Origin: Timema cristinae
Lineage: Eukaryota; Arthropoda; Insecta; Phasmatodea; Timematidae
Length of the DNA: 64,000 nt
Assembly: GCA_039000515.1 (NCBI GenBank)
Contig: JBCFYV010011135.1
Coordinates: forward strand, 19,364,178 to 19,428,177
Reading direction: 5' to 3'
The position numbers and the translations under genes are program-made. Under the pieces are notes generated by a model. That model was not told where the DNA came from. It saw only the letters and a list, made by a program, of their open reading frames with translations, and made no database searches. This document shows positions 13,106 through 24,640 of this stretch, one piece after another (the first letter of the stretch is position 1; each line of letters begins with the position of its first letter).

Positions 13106-13421
13106 CTTTAAATCCGAATTAAAATTTCACCAGATTTTTATATAACATAATTAAATCATTATATTCTTATTATGGGAGATTATTACATCCTATTTATTAA
13201 AAAAAACTTAATTAAATGGCTTAGCTGTCAACTTAAAAATTTAATTAAAACGTATATTCAGACGGCTTCACAACCCGATGTTCGTAAATTAATTTCCAGC
13301 TGAGGTCAGTGGATATTTACATAGGGATTAAAATCCAAAGCACAGCATACGTTGGATAGAAAGTAAGGCCTTCTGTCGCGTCAATGATTGTGCCGTGTAA
13401 ATCCTAGTGTGCGTATTAGGA

Positions 13422-14352
13422 AACATTTCCCAGGAAACATTGTTTAACAATATGTTTCCCTTGATTTATATACAGGTGGCCAACTGTCCTCCAACTGTTT
13501 CCCAACTGTTGGCCAACATTTTTTCATGTTGCCTTTTTGTGTTTCCCAGCAGAGAAAACGTGTCTCCCGTGACTCATTTCAAATGAGTCGCAAGAAACAA
13601 TATTGGCCAACATTTCCAAAACAAGCAGCGTAGACAAGTTGATGAGATTACTGATCTAAATTATGTGTTCATTTTCACTCTCCTAGGACAAACCATTTGT
13701 AAAATAAATTCAAAATCTTTAAGGGACATGTGAAGGAAATACCTAAAACCATTGCTGTAATCGAGCTTCAGTACTGTCGGAAGCTTATTTGCGTAGTACG
13801 AGCCATTTTGAAGCACTTTACAGACCCAGTCCAGATCCTAGCCCCGTTTTCTTCTTCTCTGTCTTCTTGAACAGCTCATGATTACATACAAAGCACAATT
13901 AATAGCAGCATCGTCAACATACGGCGTTCACTCAACTCAACTCTATACGGGAAATGGTGACCTGGTGGTCTAGGGGTAAGGTGTCAGACTTCTATGCTGG
14001 CAGCCGGGGTTCGATCCTCGGTCCCGGCACAGATTTATCTGATTTCCAAACCCTTCCTACACCTCTGACAAGACATCTTGTGAATGTGTGGAATACCAGG
14101 TCGCCACCGTGGTTCGGATTCCACGTTAAACTGTTGGTCCTCCATTTCATCTCACAATCACCCTACCATTACACATTAGCGTAAGTGCGTATAACCCGAA
14201 CGGGTAGTAAGACGCGGTGCTAATAATAATCTATACGGGAAACAAAATGTTTGATCATTGTATTCTGGATGCGAAAAAATGTTTCTTTAATGTTTGACCA
14301 CAATTTGTTTCACAGGTTGGGAAGCAGTTGGCCAGCAATGTTTTCAAGTGCG
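13422..14352. mobile_element. Possible unclassified element rich in TTGGCCAAC motifs
   Basis: Both ends carry clusters of ttggccaac/ggccaactg and tttccc/gggaa words in opposite orientation. The right end reverse-complemented reads aacattgctggccaactgc, and the left has ggtggccaactgtcctccaac. The near-identical words gtgcgtattagg (about 13409) and gtgcgtactaag (about 14349) could be a TSD. It is split by the SINE-A at 13956. No coding capacity seen. Confidence 0.3.
13956..14229 (+). mobile_element. SINE-A, full length, with 13-bp TSD
   Basis: Complete head (A and B boxes), body and shared tail. The TSD tctatacgggaaa is at 13942-13954 and 14230-14242. Confidence 0.95.
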
Positions 14353-14524
14353 TACTAAGCTAAGATATACTTTTCGCCAACATTTGTAAACTCTTTACTA
14401 ATCGTTCGTAGAAATTCAATGTGGAAAACAAAAGAGAATCATCTACACTTTTGGGACTTCCAGAGATAATGCGCTTTCTCTCAGATGATGCAAGTGGGTG
14501 AAACTATCCACTAACAATATAATA

Positions 14525-14745
14525 TTTAGCAAAGCGTCTTACTACCCGTTTGGATCCTACGCTTAGGTATTAATAACGTTAATTGGTTAGAAATTGGGAA
14601 AGTTGAATATAGAGGAGGTGAATCCACATTTAGGTGAAGGGAGAGTGTAAAACCCCCTGTAAATCGGTGTATCCAGTAAAATTAAACTTCTGCCCCCATC
14701 ACATGCGATCTGGTTTATTGAAGGACCTATGCACTAGACCACCGT
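14525..14745 (-). mobile_element. Old SINE-B relic
   Basis: The tail (gcgtcttactacccgtttgg), ggttagaaattgggaaag, gaaggga­gagtg-like body and a decayed head ending in actagaccaccgttgtaggt are in reverse orientation. Confidence 0.65.
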
Positions 14746-14865
14746 TGTAGGTTTGAAAGTCATCTAAGGATATGAGTGTTGTATAACCCTGAAGCTTATG
14801 TCAAGATTCAAAATCTTTGTGGTAGAGTAGAGTAGATCTGGGAAATAAAGCTGAGTCCAGAAAAT

Positions 14866-15161
14866 TATTACCTGGTAGTCTAAGGGTAAGGTGTCAGACT
14901 TCTGTGCTGGGGTTCCGGGGTTCATACCTCGGTCCTGGCACAGATTTAGCTGATTGCCAAACCCTTCCTTCACCTCTGACAAGCCGTGTATTAATCACAA
15001 CTTGTGAATGTGGGGAATTCCAGACCTTCATTGTGGTTTGGATTCCACGTTAAACTGTAGGTCCTCCATTTCATCTCACAATCACCTTACCATTACACAT
15101 TAGCGTAAGTGCGTATAGCCCGAACTGGTAGTAAGACGTGGTACTAATAATAATAATAATA

Positions 15162-15195
<34 letters not shown>

Positions 15196-15211
15196 TAATA
15201 ATAATAATAAA
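14866..15211 (+). mobile_element. SINE-A, long-hairpin subfamily, expanded TAA tail
   Basis: Nearly complete, starting at acctggtagtctaagggtaa. Between the acaag and cttgtg arms it carries the longer insert (gtgtattaatcacaa) that defines one subfamily. It ends in a roughly 70-bp imperfect TAA array. Confidence 0.9.
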
Positions 15212-15409
15212 AGACCCTGAGTTGCATCTTGTGAGCATCAAATAGTCCCAAAGAAGGGGTATCAAGTCAAATCCAGCTGCGTCTCACCCTTTTAACTCAA
15301 ATACTTTAGCAATAAAGTTTGTCATATTATAATTGTAAAAAAACTGACAAACATTTATTCTTTATTTGAATTCCCTAATCTTTTTTCACACCAAGTCAGG
15401 TTTTTATTC

Positions 15410-15620
15410 ATACTAGGTTTGTCATCCTGTTCGGGTTATACATTTATGCTCTAATTACTAAAGTGATTTTAGTACTGATGAAGGCTATATTTATATAAAG
15501 TTTACCCACATTTTAGTGGAGAAGCGTGACAATATTTTTTTTTTAAAAAACCACACTCACTTCACCCAACTGAGATTCGAACCTTTATCTCTACGTCTAC
15601 TATGGGAGTGTCACGTTAGG
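15410..15620 (-). mobile_element. Old SINE-B relic
   Basis: Decayed tail (tgttcgggttatac), ctctaattactaaagtg, cccacattttagtggag, and a head with B-box remnant cccaactgagattcgaacc. Confidence 0.65.
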
Positions 15621-17920
15621 AAAAAAATACAATTTTGAGTAACATTCTTAAAATAATTTTCAGCCTTCCTCCCTATATTACTTTATTTTCTTGGACATAA
15701 CTCCTTGGGACGTAACTCAGGCAGTAATAAAATTTTATTAGTCCCCTTTCCAGGACGAAATTCCTTGAATGAGTGTGACTTGGAACTAAAATTAATACTG
15801 TCCCTTTTCATTTAAACGCTAAAGTTTTAAATGTTCGATTTTCTTGTCCAGGTATTATTTTTTAATATAGATACTTTGTGGCAATAGATTTACAACTTAA
15901 AAACCAATGACATTTAACAGTTTTTAAAATCAACAAATTCAGGATATTAAAATATTTATTTAATAGCTACATTTATTCAATATTGAAATGTTTATTCAAC
16001 CGATCAAAACATATGGTTTGATTCACATCATTTCATTATGTAAAAAATAGTTTTATTCACATGCTGAAAGGTCATTAATTTTGGAATGTAGCATATTTTT
16101 ATTGAATACTCATTATGATGTTTTAGAGATAATTTAAAATATACTGTATATTTGATATTATATATTTAAGTATTTAAAACACATTACTAGCACATTAAAT
16201 CTTGAATTTTATTGCCAATAAAAATTGTATATATCTATACTAACCATTAAGAGTACCACATGGCCGATTAACTGGGTTTTTTGATAAAAGTTTAAGTTTA
16301 AAACAAACAATTTCTGTTTTTTTTTTTTTACAATATTAATTTTTAAAGAGTATAATTTGTATCAGCTTATGAGGTATATCAATTTTATATTTTAAGCTAT
16401 AATGGTTTCAAAAGTCTCAAATCGACTGTGTCTTAAATTGTAATTCATAAATCAACATATTGATGCAATATCTGTTCAAGCTATATTACCCTACGTGGGT
16501 TTAATAAACTCTTAAGAGCGTGCTTAAGCATATAACTTTTATAACTGTATTTCATTCTATTAGTATATTGGCTTAAAAACTGCCAACACATTTAGTTCAA
16601 TATAATATTATTTGAATATAATTTTAAATAGAATATCCCATTTATTCATTAAAGAAGAGCTTACCTAGATATATTTAGTACTTAGAAATCCCGACTGTTT
16701 TTGTGTTTTATTTATATTATTTATCCACTTTATATTTAAATTCTTTTCTTGTAGGCTATCACTATTGTAACAATTATTAAAGGTAGGTTTTCACTATTTA
16801 ATCTAATTAGATAAAATAAAGCGTTTGTTAGTCTCTCTGTCTGTCATTAGCACTGCGCGATATATATCATAAGAAGAATGAACTTAAAACGTATTACTAA
16901 CAATGAGCATCTCAAAATACGGAAATTAAAATGATTCCATATGATTTTTTATATTATTTAAAAACCAAGAAATTGATAAATATTAGCGTTGTGAAATAGA
17001 TTATGTAAAACTCTCACATTTCATAAGGCTGTGAAATGTGGGTTATGGAAGATCATGTGTACCTGAAAGTTGGAACTATAAGATTTTCAATAGATCTACT
17101 TTTTATCTTTTCCATCCCTTTTACTCTTTTTTAAACTATTCTCATGTTTGGCAATTTTGAAAATGTATATCTTTTATGCTCCGTTGGAATAATTCAGTCC
17201 TCCTTTAAGTTTTATTCTATTTTTACTAAAATATATTTTTATTAGATTTACAAATTTACTCTTTTAACTATTATTGTTCCTATTACAATATTTACCCATT
17301 TTCCCCTTCAGAACCTGTTTAATATTTTTTTATTTTGCATTTTCTTCCCTTTTTGATTTTTTAAAATGTTTTATACCATTTTTATATTTAGTACTATTTT
17401 TTAACTTTCTTTCATATTTCGCCTCTTTTAGAACCTTTATTCTTTCTAGTATTAAATTTTCAATATAATTTATTTATACTTTTTACTTTCCTATTTGCCC
17501 ATTTTAAAAACTGATTTGATTTCTTTTTATATCTGTTGAACTGTTTACAACTACAAACCCTTGAATATTTCTCTTGATTAGATCCAGGTACTTCATGCTA
17601 GTAATGGGTAAAACAAAAAAAAATATTAAAACAGCACGTTGGCGATAAAATATTGATAACGGTTCTTAGAATGCTTATTAGTATTTTCTACGACCGTACA
17701 AAGCAGGTTTTGTATTTTCATTATTATTAATGGTTATTCCTGTCTCTTTTGTATGCTTTGTTTAGATGGTTACCTCAAATTCAATTATCTTATGTAGTGA
17801 AAATCTCTGTGGATTTTATATTTGTTAGGATTCATACTTACGAGTCAATCAAAAACTAATTACAAAATCCATTCCTATGGTTGAATGGTTGATAGGAACT
17901 TATATCACAAATTGAACTGT
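15621..17920. other. AT-rich, no recognised feature
   Basis: Contains atctatactaaccattaaga near 16232, which resembles the 5' end of the Helitron-like elements but has no matching body. Pyrimidine-rich runs at 17100-17500 create a spurious open frame. No gene supported. Confidence 0.4.
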
Positions 17921-17924
17921 TGGT

Positions 17925-18105
17925 TGTGGTGTGATCTATCCTGGTCGGTGTAAAAAAAAAAGGTGGTTTCCCCTTAATGATTTTCCACTTCACTCAAATA
18001 AGGGTACACTTACTTAAAAATAGTTTCATTTCCTTATTCATTAGCTTTGCTATTTCATGTGTATATAGTACGAAAGGTTAGTAAGACAGTATGTAAAAAT
18101 AATAT
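17925..18105 (+). mobile_element. Old SINE-B relic
   Basis: Pieces of the body (ggtggtttccccttaatgat, tttccactt) and a decayed tail (gaaaggttagtaagacag) are visible. Confidence 0.55.
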
Positions 18106-18139
18106 TTAAAGCCCATTAAAAACACAAATTATTTTTTGT

Positions 18140-18439
18140 ATTATTAGTATTATTAATATTAATATTATTATTATTAGCACCACGTCTTACTACCCATTCA
18201 GGTTATACGCACTTACGCTAATGTGTAATTTAAGATGATTGTGAGATGAAATGAAGGACCTACAGTTTAACGTGGAATCCGAACCACGGTGGAGGCCTAG
18301 CATTCCCACATTCACAAGATGTCTTGTCAGAGGTGAAGGAAAGGTTGAGCAATCAGATAAATCTGTGCCAGGACTGAGGATTGAACCCCGGACCGCAGCA
18401 CAAAAGTCCGATACCTTACCCCTAGACCACCAAGTCACC
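18140..18439 (-). mobile_element. SINE-A, full length
   Basis: Complete, from an ATT-rich tail to the head (ccctagaccaccaagtcacc). Short-hairpin subfamily (cacaagatgtcttgtc). Some open frame runs through both strands of it; it is not a gene. Confidence 0.93.
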
Positions 18440-19480
18440 CTATTTTTTTTTTTTAATTTTGGAGGATAAATAAAATGAATAGCTTATTAAGGCTTTTTTA
18501 TTTCCTTATGTAGAAATTTAAAGGGATAGAATAAAGATAGAGAGAGTTAGTGTCGTAATCCGATAGTGAAACCCCTTATCATACTCTGTTGGGATATCAA
18601 ATCCTGACTACCAACCAACAGTCGCTGTGAAATCAGACCATAAGATAACGCTTTAAGCCACATTCCACCAGTGTGGGTTTGTCGAATTAAATTTATAGTC
18701 TATGTTTTAATATCCTCGTTTAGAATTTGACTTCATGTGAACGCAAACATTTATTTTATTCAAGATTCTAATTTACTACACTCTTAAAACTGAAAGTTCA
18801 GATATTCTCCGCAGCAACTTCCATCAGGTTTAGTTTTCGAACGATAGAAGGCAGCACCTGCAAGTCACCCTGTCTTGTTTTAATTCATGGCAGATTAAAG
18901 TTATAGGAATGAAATGGGAAAATGAATTTGACATAAGTCACTGTAGTCCTTTTTAATATAAATATTTATTGACTTTATTAACAAAATAATTACTAAATGA
19001 AATGAGTTAATGGAAAATAATATTTAGTGGATCTTACAATATTTTCTTATAATTATAAAGAACGATCTATAATTCAAATACTTTTAAATTATACACAGTT
19101 TTTGATATATTTTATAATTTAGCTGTTTGGTTAAATACCTCTTAGGAAATGTAATCAATATATGCCCATATTTAACATCCATGTTTGTATTAAACATTAT
19201 TAACATCTTAATTAGAGAGGTACCGGTAACAGTTTAAGGATGGCCAAAATATAAGAATGGAGAAAGGATGAAAAAGAATATTTCCAGTTAACCCAGAGAA
19301 GATTCAAACCAAAGCTATCCTGTCACCAGAAATAAATTTTATTACAAGACCTTGTGACCATTGATGTGTATTCTAGATTTAATGTAATATTTTTGTCTGT
19401 TATTTTCATGTTGTATTAAAATTAAATGGGTATATAATAGTTTCAATAAAGATTTATATAATAAGTAGAGCCTCGATAGT
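18440..19480. other. Unassigned
   Basis: A possible old tRNA-SINE scrap lies near 19225-19365 (cccagagaagattcaaacc). Otherwise nothing recognised. Confidence 0.35.
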
Positions 19481-19509
19481 TTATCATTAATAAAACTAAT
19501 TACACTACT

Positions 19510-19855
19510 ATAAAGCCACAGGCTGACTCACTCACTGACATTAATGTTTACCCACTTCCAGGTGTGCTATAAACTTGAAATTTGGCAAAATTATAGCTTC
19601 TAGCCTGTGAGGACGGGAAAATTTCGAAAAGTTTAAAATATTTAATTTTTAGCCCCTGAAAAAATTCAAAATTGCCTAGGAATTTTAAAGTCGGTGGGAC
19701 CTTTCTTTGGAAGTCTCTTACGACTAAACGTAAAACTAATTAAAAAACTGTTCTGTAATTACATTAGTTCACATCCACATGCAAAGAAATCTCACTGAGG
19801 GGTTGAGGGGGGGTTCCCCCAATGAGCAAAGCGGATTATTATATATAGAAGTGAT
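19510..19855 (+). mobile_element. Helitron-like non-autonomous relic
   Basis: It contains ggctgactcactcactgac, then taaacttgaaatttggcaaa and a GC-rich 3' end (gttcccccaatgagcaaagc). Order and wording resemble the element at 44098-45603 (CTGA repeat, tgaaattcgg, gcgagcaaagccgc). Ends are not clear. Confidence 0.35.
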
Positions 19856-19883
19856 CAAAATAGTTATAACAAAAAATAAAAGG

Positions 19884-20140
19884 GTGGGAGTAATAGTTAA
19901 GAGCCAGATGAAGGCATGACAAAAGTGGTATGGTCATGTGAAAGAATGGAGGAGGATAATACACCAAAGAAGATGCTAGATATTGAAGTGAAGTGCAAGT
20001 TTCCTGGAGGAAGACCATGTCACAGGTATCTGAAGGATGTCTAAAAGAGTGAGAAGGAGAAAGGAAGGATCCGAGTCACTGTGGAGGAAAAAGGTGGTGT
20101 GGAGTAAGGATTCATTGAAGTTGTTAATGTTCCAAAACGG
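19884..20140 (+). pseudogene. LINE reverse-transcriptase C-terminal relic
   Basis: Frames read KWYGHVK, then after a shift RMEEDNTPKKMLDIEVK, FPGGRPCHRYLKDV and a stop. This order (W.GHV.RM, then GRPR.R-W/Y-L.DV) is typical of the end of insect LINE ORF2. Frameshifts and stops show it is dead. Confidence 0.7.
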
Positions 20141-20437
20141 ACCAATCCAGTGGCGATATTAGTTAAATAAACATGGCTTCATAGATATTTTATTTAATCA
20201 ATATTTTAACTCTGGTCTAAATGGGGCCAAATTCATTTAAAAAAAATCATAGCTACATTCTACATTTATATGTTGGCATCGGGATTAAATTTTTGGAAAT
20301 ACACTAATATCGATATCAGTTTAATTTTGAGTATGATTCACTCCTTTATGGTAAGCCGTCTCTTCTTCTTCTTGGAAAACAACGCTTGGCTTGCTAGAAA
20401 AACACAAACATGTATACATATAATAAAAGTTTATATA

Positions 20438-20640
20438 TCTATACTAATATTATTAAGAGGAAAGATTTGATTTTTGGTTTTTTTGTTTGTAATGGATAAA
20501 CTCAAAAACTACTGGACCGATTTAAAAATTCTTTCACCAATATAAAGCTACATTATCATCGAGTAACATAGGATATATTTTATTTTGAAAATTTAATTTA
20601 TTCCTCATAAAAATGTCGATAGTACATTATATAGTCTTTG
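20438..20640 (+). mobile_element. Helitron-like 5' end fragment
   Basis: Starts A|TCTATACTAATATTATTAAG, then gaggaaagatttg and ctcaaaaactactggaccga. This layout is known from short Helitron-type elements in insects and resembles the start of the element at 44098. No 3' end found here. Confidence 0.45.
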
Positions 20641-21419
20641 GAAAAAAAAGTTGTTGAAGGAAATTGGGGTTGGTGAAGGGATCGGGATGGTAGGAGTGAG
20701 GAAAGAGGAATGATATGAAAATAGGAGGGAAAGGATAAAAGAAGGAGGGGGCTATACAGTAATGGTAGGACTGTATTTAAAACAAAAAGTAAAATAAAGT
20801 TTTCTTTTTATATTGACATGATGGATGATTTAAAGTTCTGTTTTACAGGATTCTTTACAATATATTTTCATGGGGAAGGGGGCTAGTGAAATAATATAAT
20901 GAAGCACACAAGTGTAGATTGATAAGATGTTAAACATACTATTAGATTGATCTTATTCAGGTTCTGAAACATGAACATTCTGAAACAACAGTATATTGCG
21001 GTATTCCAACTGACTTTAGTTGGGAAGAAAAGTTTGTAACATATTTCTTTGTGGCAGACATTTGTAAATATTTGCTATAATATATGTATAATTTTACAAG
21101 TATTTATAATATTTATTAAAAGCTACAAATTCAAATATAATAACTTGATTTATAAATATATTAAAATTGTTTTTATAATTTAATAACTGCCATAAACTCT
21201 TATTCCTATCAACATCCGGGTACAACTTGATTTACATATATAATACACTGACCAGGATATAAATATATAAGTATATATTAAATTGAAGTTATTTTATTAC
21301 TAGAAGCTGAGGTGCATTAAGAACATGGAAGGAAGAATCTCTTATAAAATATAATCACAGTATTTTGATCAACATTTATACAGTTTTACTGTAGTATTCT
21401 TTTCTTTTTTTTAATAATA
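20641..21419. other. Unassigned AT-rich region
   Basis: A purine-rich stretch at about 20650-20770 and plain AT-rich sequence; no gene or element ends seen. Confidence 0.4.
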
Positions 21420-21950
21420 GCGTCTTACTATCTGTTAAGGTCATGCGCATATATGATGGTTAATCTAATAGCGTCGGAATGATCAAGTAAGAATGTATAA
21501 TGGTTTATTATTATCACCGCGTCTTACTACCAGTTCGGTTATACGCACCAACGCTAATGTGTAATGGTGGGTTATTGTGCGATGTAATGGAAGACATACA
21601 TGCTTAACGTAGGATCCGAACCACGGTGGAGGCCTGGCATTCCACACATTCACAAGTTGTGATTAATACACGTCTTGTCAGAGGTGAAGGAAGGGTTTGG
21701 CTAATCAGATAAATCTGTGCCGGGACCGAGGATTGAACCCCAAATCCTTTAGAACATAAGTCAGACACTTACCCCTGTACCGGTAGGCCACCCTAAAAGT
21801 TAAGAGTAATCTTCCTGCATTTTCATGGAGGGTGAGTGGGAAACCACTAAAGAAAAACCTTCTCAGTAGACCTGAGCGGGCTTTTAACTGATTTCCCCAT
21901 CATCAGTGGGCCAGTTTAACACGAGTGTGATTCCTTAGATATTCGTCAAA
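21420..21950 (-). mobile_element. Old SINE-B split by a SINE-A
   Basis: The left part (gcgtcttactatctgttaag) and the right part (tgcattttcatggagggtga, gtgggaaaccact, ccccatcatcag) make up one reverse-orientation SINE-B. The SINE-A at 21507-21793 sits between them. Confidence 0.6.
21507..21793 (-). mobile_element. SINE-A, full length, long-hairpin subfamily
   Basis: Complete, and carries the gttgtgattaatacacgtc insert of the long subfamily. Nested in a SINE-B. Confidence 0.92.
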
Positions 21951-22183
21951 TGTAGCAGTATATGATTATTATTATATTGTGTTATAGGAATCGAAAATTA
22001 TGGCTTCTAAATGTATAAAATGCACACACCCATACTCTCATGGAGTGTATGTGTCTTAAGTCTAATAAGTCTGTAGGAAGGTCATTTAAGAAAATATGGG
22101 CTGTTATTGCATTTCTGCTGTGGACATAAGTAACATGGTATTCTACTATTATTACTATAATACTTATCAAAAGTTACGTATAA

Positions 22184-22184
22184 T

Positions 22185-22216
<32 letters not shown>
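22184..22216. repeat. (TA)n microsatellite
   Basis: About 30 bp of TA dinucleotides. Confidence 0.9.
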
Positions 22217-22219
<3 letters not shown>

Positions 22220-22559
22220 TAAACAAACTAGTATATTACAATAAAAATAGCTATCGATATATTATTAAATATTATTAAATAAAAGTATTTATCTTTATTT
22301 TATTTAAAGTATTTAATGGGCAATTTTAGAAACGAGTGACTATATCAACACATTACTAATAAATTAACTTAAATCTACAAGAGACAACATTCAACCCCTT
22401 GCATTTAGTTTTTAGTTCATCACGGTGAAAAGGGAAATCAACATTTAACCTATTTTGGCCATAATGAGAATACAACCCAGAACATTTTCTTCAGGATTCA
22501 GACACAATAATTGGTCTACACCTATGACAGTGGTTGAAAGGTCAAATACATTCCTCTAA

Positions 22560-22705
22560 TCATATATTGGATTACTGATGACAATAAGATCAGGGTTTAT
22601 TTCCCAGTCAGGTTTACTCAGGTATTTTTAATCAAGAATTTCCCACTCTCCCTCCATACTCACGTTGCCTCTTTATAGTGTCCTCATTTCTTCTCCATTA
22701 TTCTA
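22560..22705 (+). mobile_element. SINE-B relic next to the DUOXA exon
   Basis: Decayed B box (cagggtttatttcccagtc) and body (aatttcccactctccctcca). It lies just beyond the donor of the large exon, in the downstream intron. Confidence 0.5.
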
Positions 22706-22733
22706 AATAAATTGGCAATCGTGTCTTGCTTAC

Positions 22734-23470
22734 CTTTTATCCAGTTTCTTTGCTTTTCTCCCTTCAGTCACATTGAACGTGGTGAGACACATCTTAGAAT
22801 CTCTCCTCGCCTGGATAATCATCCCAACCCCTGTGAAAGTCACGACGACCCCGCAGACAAGACACGTCCAGAAACAGGCGCCGTATCTCAACGCCATGAC
22901 GTTACCCGACACGTAGATATCGAACCTGGGCGAACCTTTCAACAAGACCGCGTAAAGAACCGGACAGGACTGCAACAGCAAACCGCTGCACGTAAGGAAC
23001 TCAGCGCTGCTCAGCGGGAGGGAAGGATGCGTCAACAAGGATATGAACCAGAGCCCTAGAGCGAAGTACAAAGCCCAGGAGGTGTAGTGCCCCGCGATAC
23101 GGACGCGATAAGGCCACAGGAAGCCCTTGGTCTCCGTCGCGGCGACCTGCTCCATAAGTACCAGAAGAGGTTCGGGAAGACCTCTGCGCAGAGCGGAAAG
23201 GTACTGCTCGTACATCGTCTCTTGAGTGTTGAAGGAGATCACCTCGTCGTAGTAGAATCCTTGGTCACCGTAGGCGTAGAGGGTGAAGTTGGCGGCGTGG
23301 ACACCGATGGATAGTCTTAAGGCGTAGCTGGATTTTGGGACCACGTATCCTGAGGAAGGCCAATAGCTGACTCTTGTCGATCCTAAGGGGAGCTCGACTG
23401 ATCCATTTTGCCATTCAGGGATGATGAGACAGTAACCGATAGCGGCACCGGTACCAATCATAGTCCATCC
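22734..23470 (-). CDS. DUOXA (mol): Dual oxidase maturation factor, large internal exon
   Basis: DUOXA proteins are multi-pass ER membrane proteins that pair with dual oxidase (DUOX) and bring it to the cell surface, where it makes hydrogen peroxide. This exon encodes about 245 residues. After a membrane segment (YLGWTMIGTGAAIGYCLIIP, whose first two residues come from the previous exon) comes the family's large extracellular loop. It contains WQNGSVE, LRLSIGVHAANFTLYAYG (likely N-glycosylation at NGS and NFT) and RRGLPEPLLVLMEQ, the counterpart of the family's KGLPDPVLYLAEK. The highly typical AGHYTSWALYFALGLW opens the third membrane segment; two more follow (about 170-195 and 205-230 of the exon), the last starting RYGACFWT. 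The acceptor is tttattttcag|GGATGG at 23471-23472, phase 0. The donor is AAAAG|GTAAGC at 22732-22733, leaving two bases of a split codon. GC content is far above the surrounding intron. The C-terminal exon was not found. Confidence 0.92.
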
Positions 23471-23841
23471 CTGAAAATAAAAACACAGACAATGCTAACA
23501 ACCAAAATCGATGGGCACGCAGGCTGAGCGTCTGTCTCGTCTAGTTTGTCAGTGCTGTATGGAGTAGAAGTGCTATAGAAGAGGGCAAACGTCGGAAAAT
23601 ATTTTGGCCTGAGAACCCATTTTTTATCGGAAAATAAATAAACCAGATGAGCCGAACCTTAGCTCAAGGACGTGGTGATTTATTTTAATAGATCTAATTA
23701 GGTGATAAGGCGGATTAACTTAAACGAGTAAAGTGATTTATATTACAAATTTATTTACACTTCGTTTAACCTGAAATATAGCAAGATTACCTTGTATGCT
23801 TCTGCTATGGAGTAGCTCATGACACAATGTTATAGTATCTA

Positions 23842-24116
23842 ACCCACCTCGGTGGCGTAGTTGGCTAACGCGCTAGTTTCGTGTTGAGCTCGACTTCTGA
23901 GGACGTGGAGATCGAGGTTCGAATCTCGGTTGGGTGAACTGGGGGTGGTTTTTCCTAAATTGTTTTCCACTCTCCCTCCACACAAATGCGGGTTCACTTC
24001 CTCTAATTCAACCTTCCCAATTCTTAATCAATTAGCGTAATTAGTACTTAAAAGCGTATAACCCGAACGGGTAGTAAGACGCGGTGCTAAATAATAAATA
24101 AAAAAATAAAAATATA
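23842..24116 (+). mobile_element. SINE-B, full length, with 11-bp TSD
   Basis: Young-looking copy with an intact head (cctcggtggcgtagttggct; gaggttcgaatctcggttgg) and tail. The TSD tatagtatcta is at 23831-23841 and 24117-24127. It lies in the DUOXA intron, antisense to the gene. Confidence 0.94.
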
Positions 24117-24237
24117 TATAGTATCTACCTTCAAGATGGAACAGATACATTTTAACGTAAACGCAGTTTATCACAAACACGTACGTACACCCGGATAATG
24201 TATTTTTTTTCCAGTTTAAACTAATTTTTATTTTAAC

Positions 24238-24305
24238 AATATAGCTCAGTCGATAGCATGAGAGCCTGATGGGCTAAGAGTCTTGGAATCGATTACTGGC
24301 ATACC
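24238..24305 (+). other. tRNA-like relic
   Basis: The segment tagctcagtcgatagcatga resembles a tRNA 5' half, and ggaatcgattactgg a decayed B box. The stems do not fold well, so it is a SINE head or tRNA pseudogene rather than a working tRNA. Confidence 0.35.
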
Positions 24306-24339
24306 CAAAAATTATCATTGTATACATAGTGTATCCCCT

Positions 24340-24640
24340 TTCACAAGGGTTGTATTGATTTATTTGAAATTTCTAAGCCGACTAACTTTATCAGCACACG
24401 ATAATTTCTATGGGTGAGAGCGAAAAAACTTACCAATTTTTATGGGAAAGATAATTTCACATACCTTACAGGTTTTTTTTACATGCCACAATTGGCATGG
24501 GAACAACGACTTTACTTCCCCTCCATAAGGAAGTTGTGTTACGGATTAGTATCGCTCGAGAAAAATATGACTTTGGCTGGGTTTGAATCACGAACATTGG
24601 GTCCAGAGGTGAGCGTTTTACCCAAGAACACAAGGTCAAC
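24340..24640 (-). mobile_element. SINE-C-like relic
   Basis: Near the right end, ggctgggtttgaatcacgaa corresponds in reverse to the SINE-C B-box segment. The rest is decayed. Confidence 0.35.

Noticed and set aside
17274..17468. 64-codon Phe-rich frame
   Set aside because: Arises from a pyrimidine-rich low-complexity stretch.
22712..23314. Plus-strand frames at 22712-23059 and 23087-23314
   Set aside because: Antisense shadows of the DUOXA exon.
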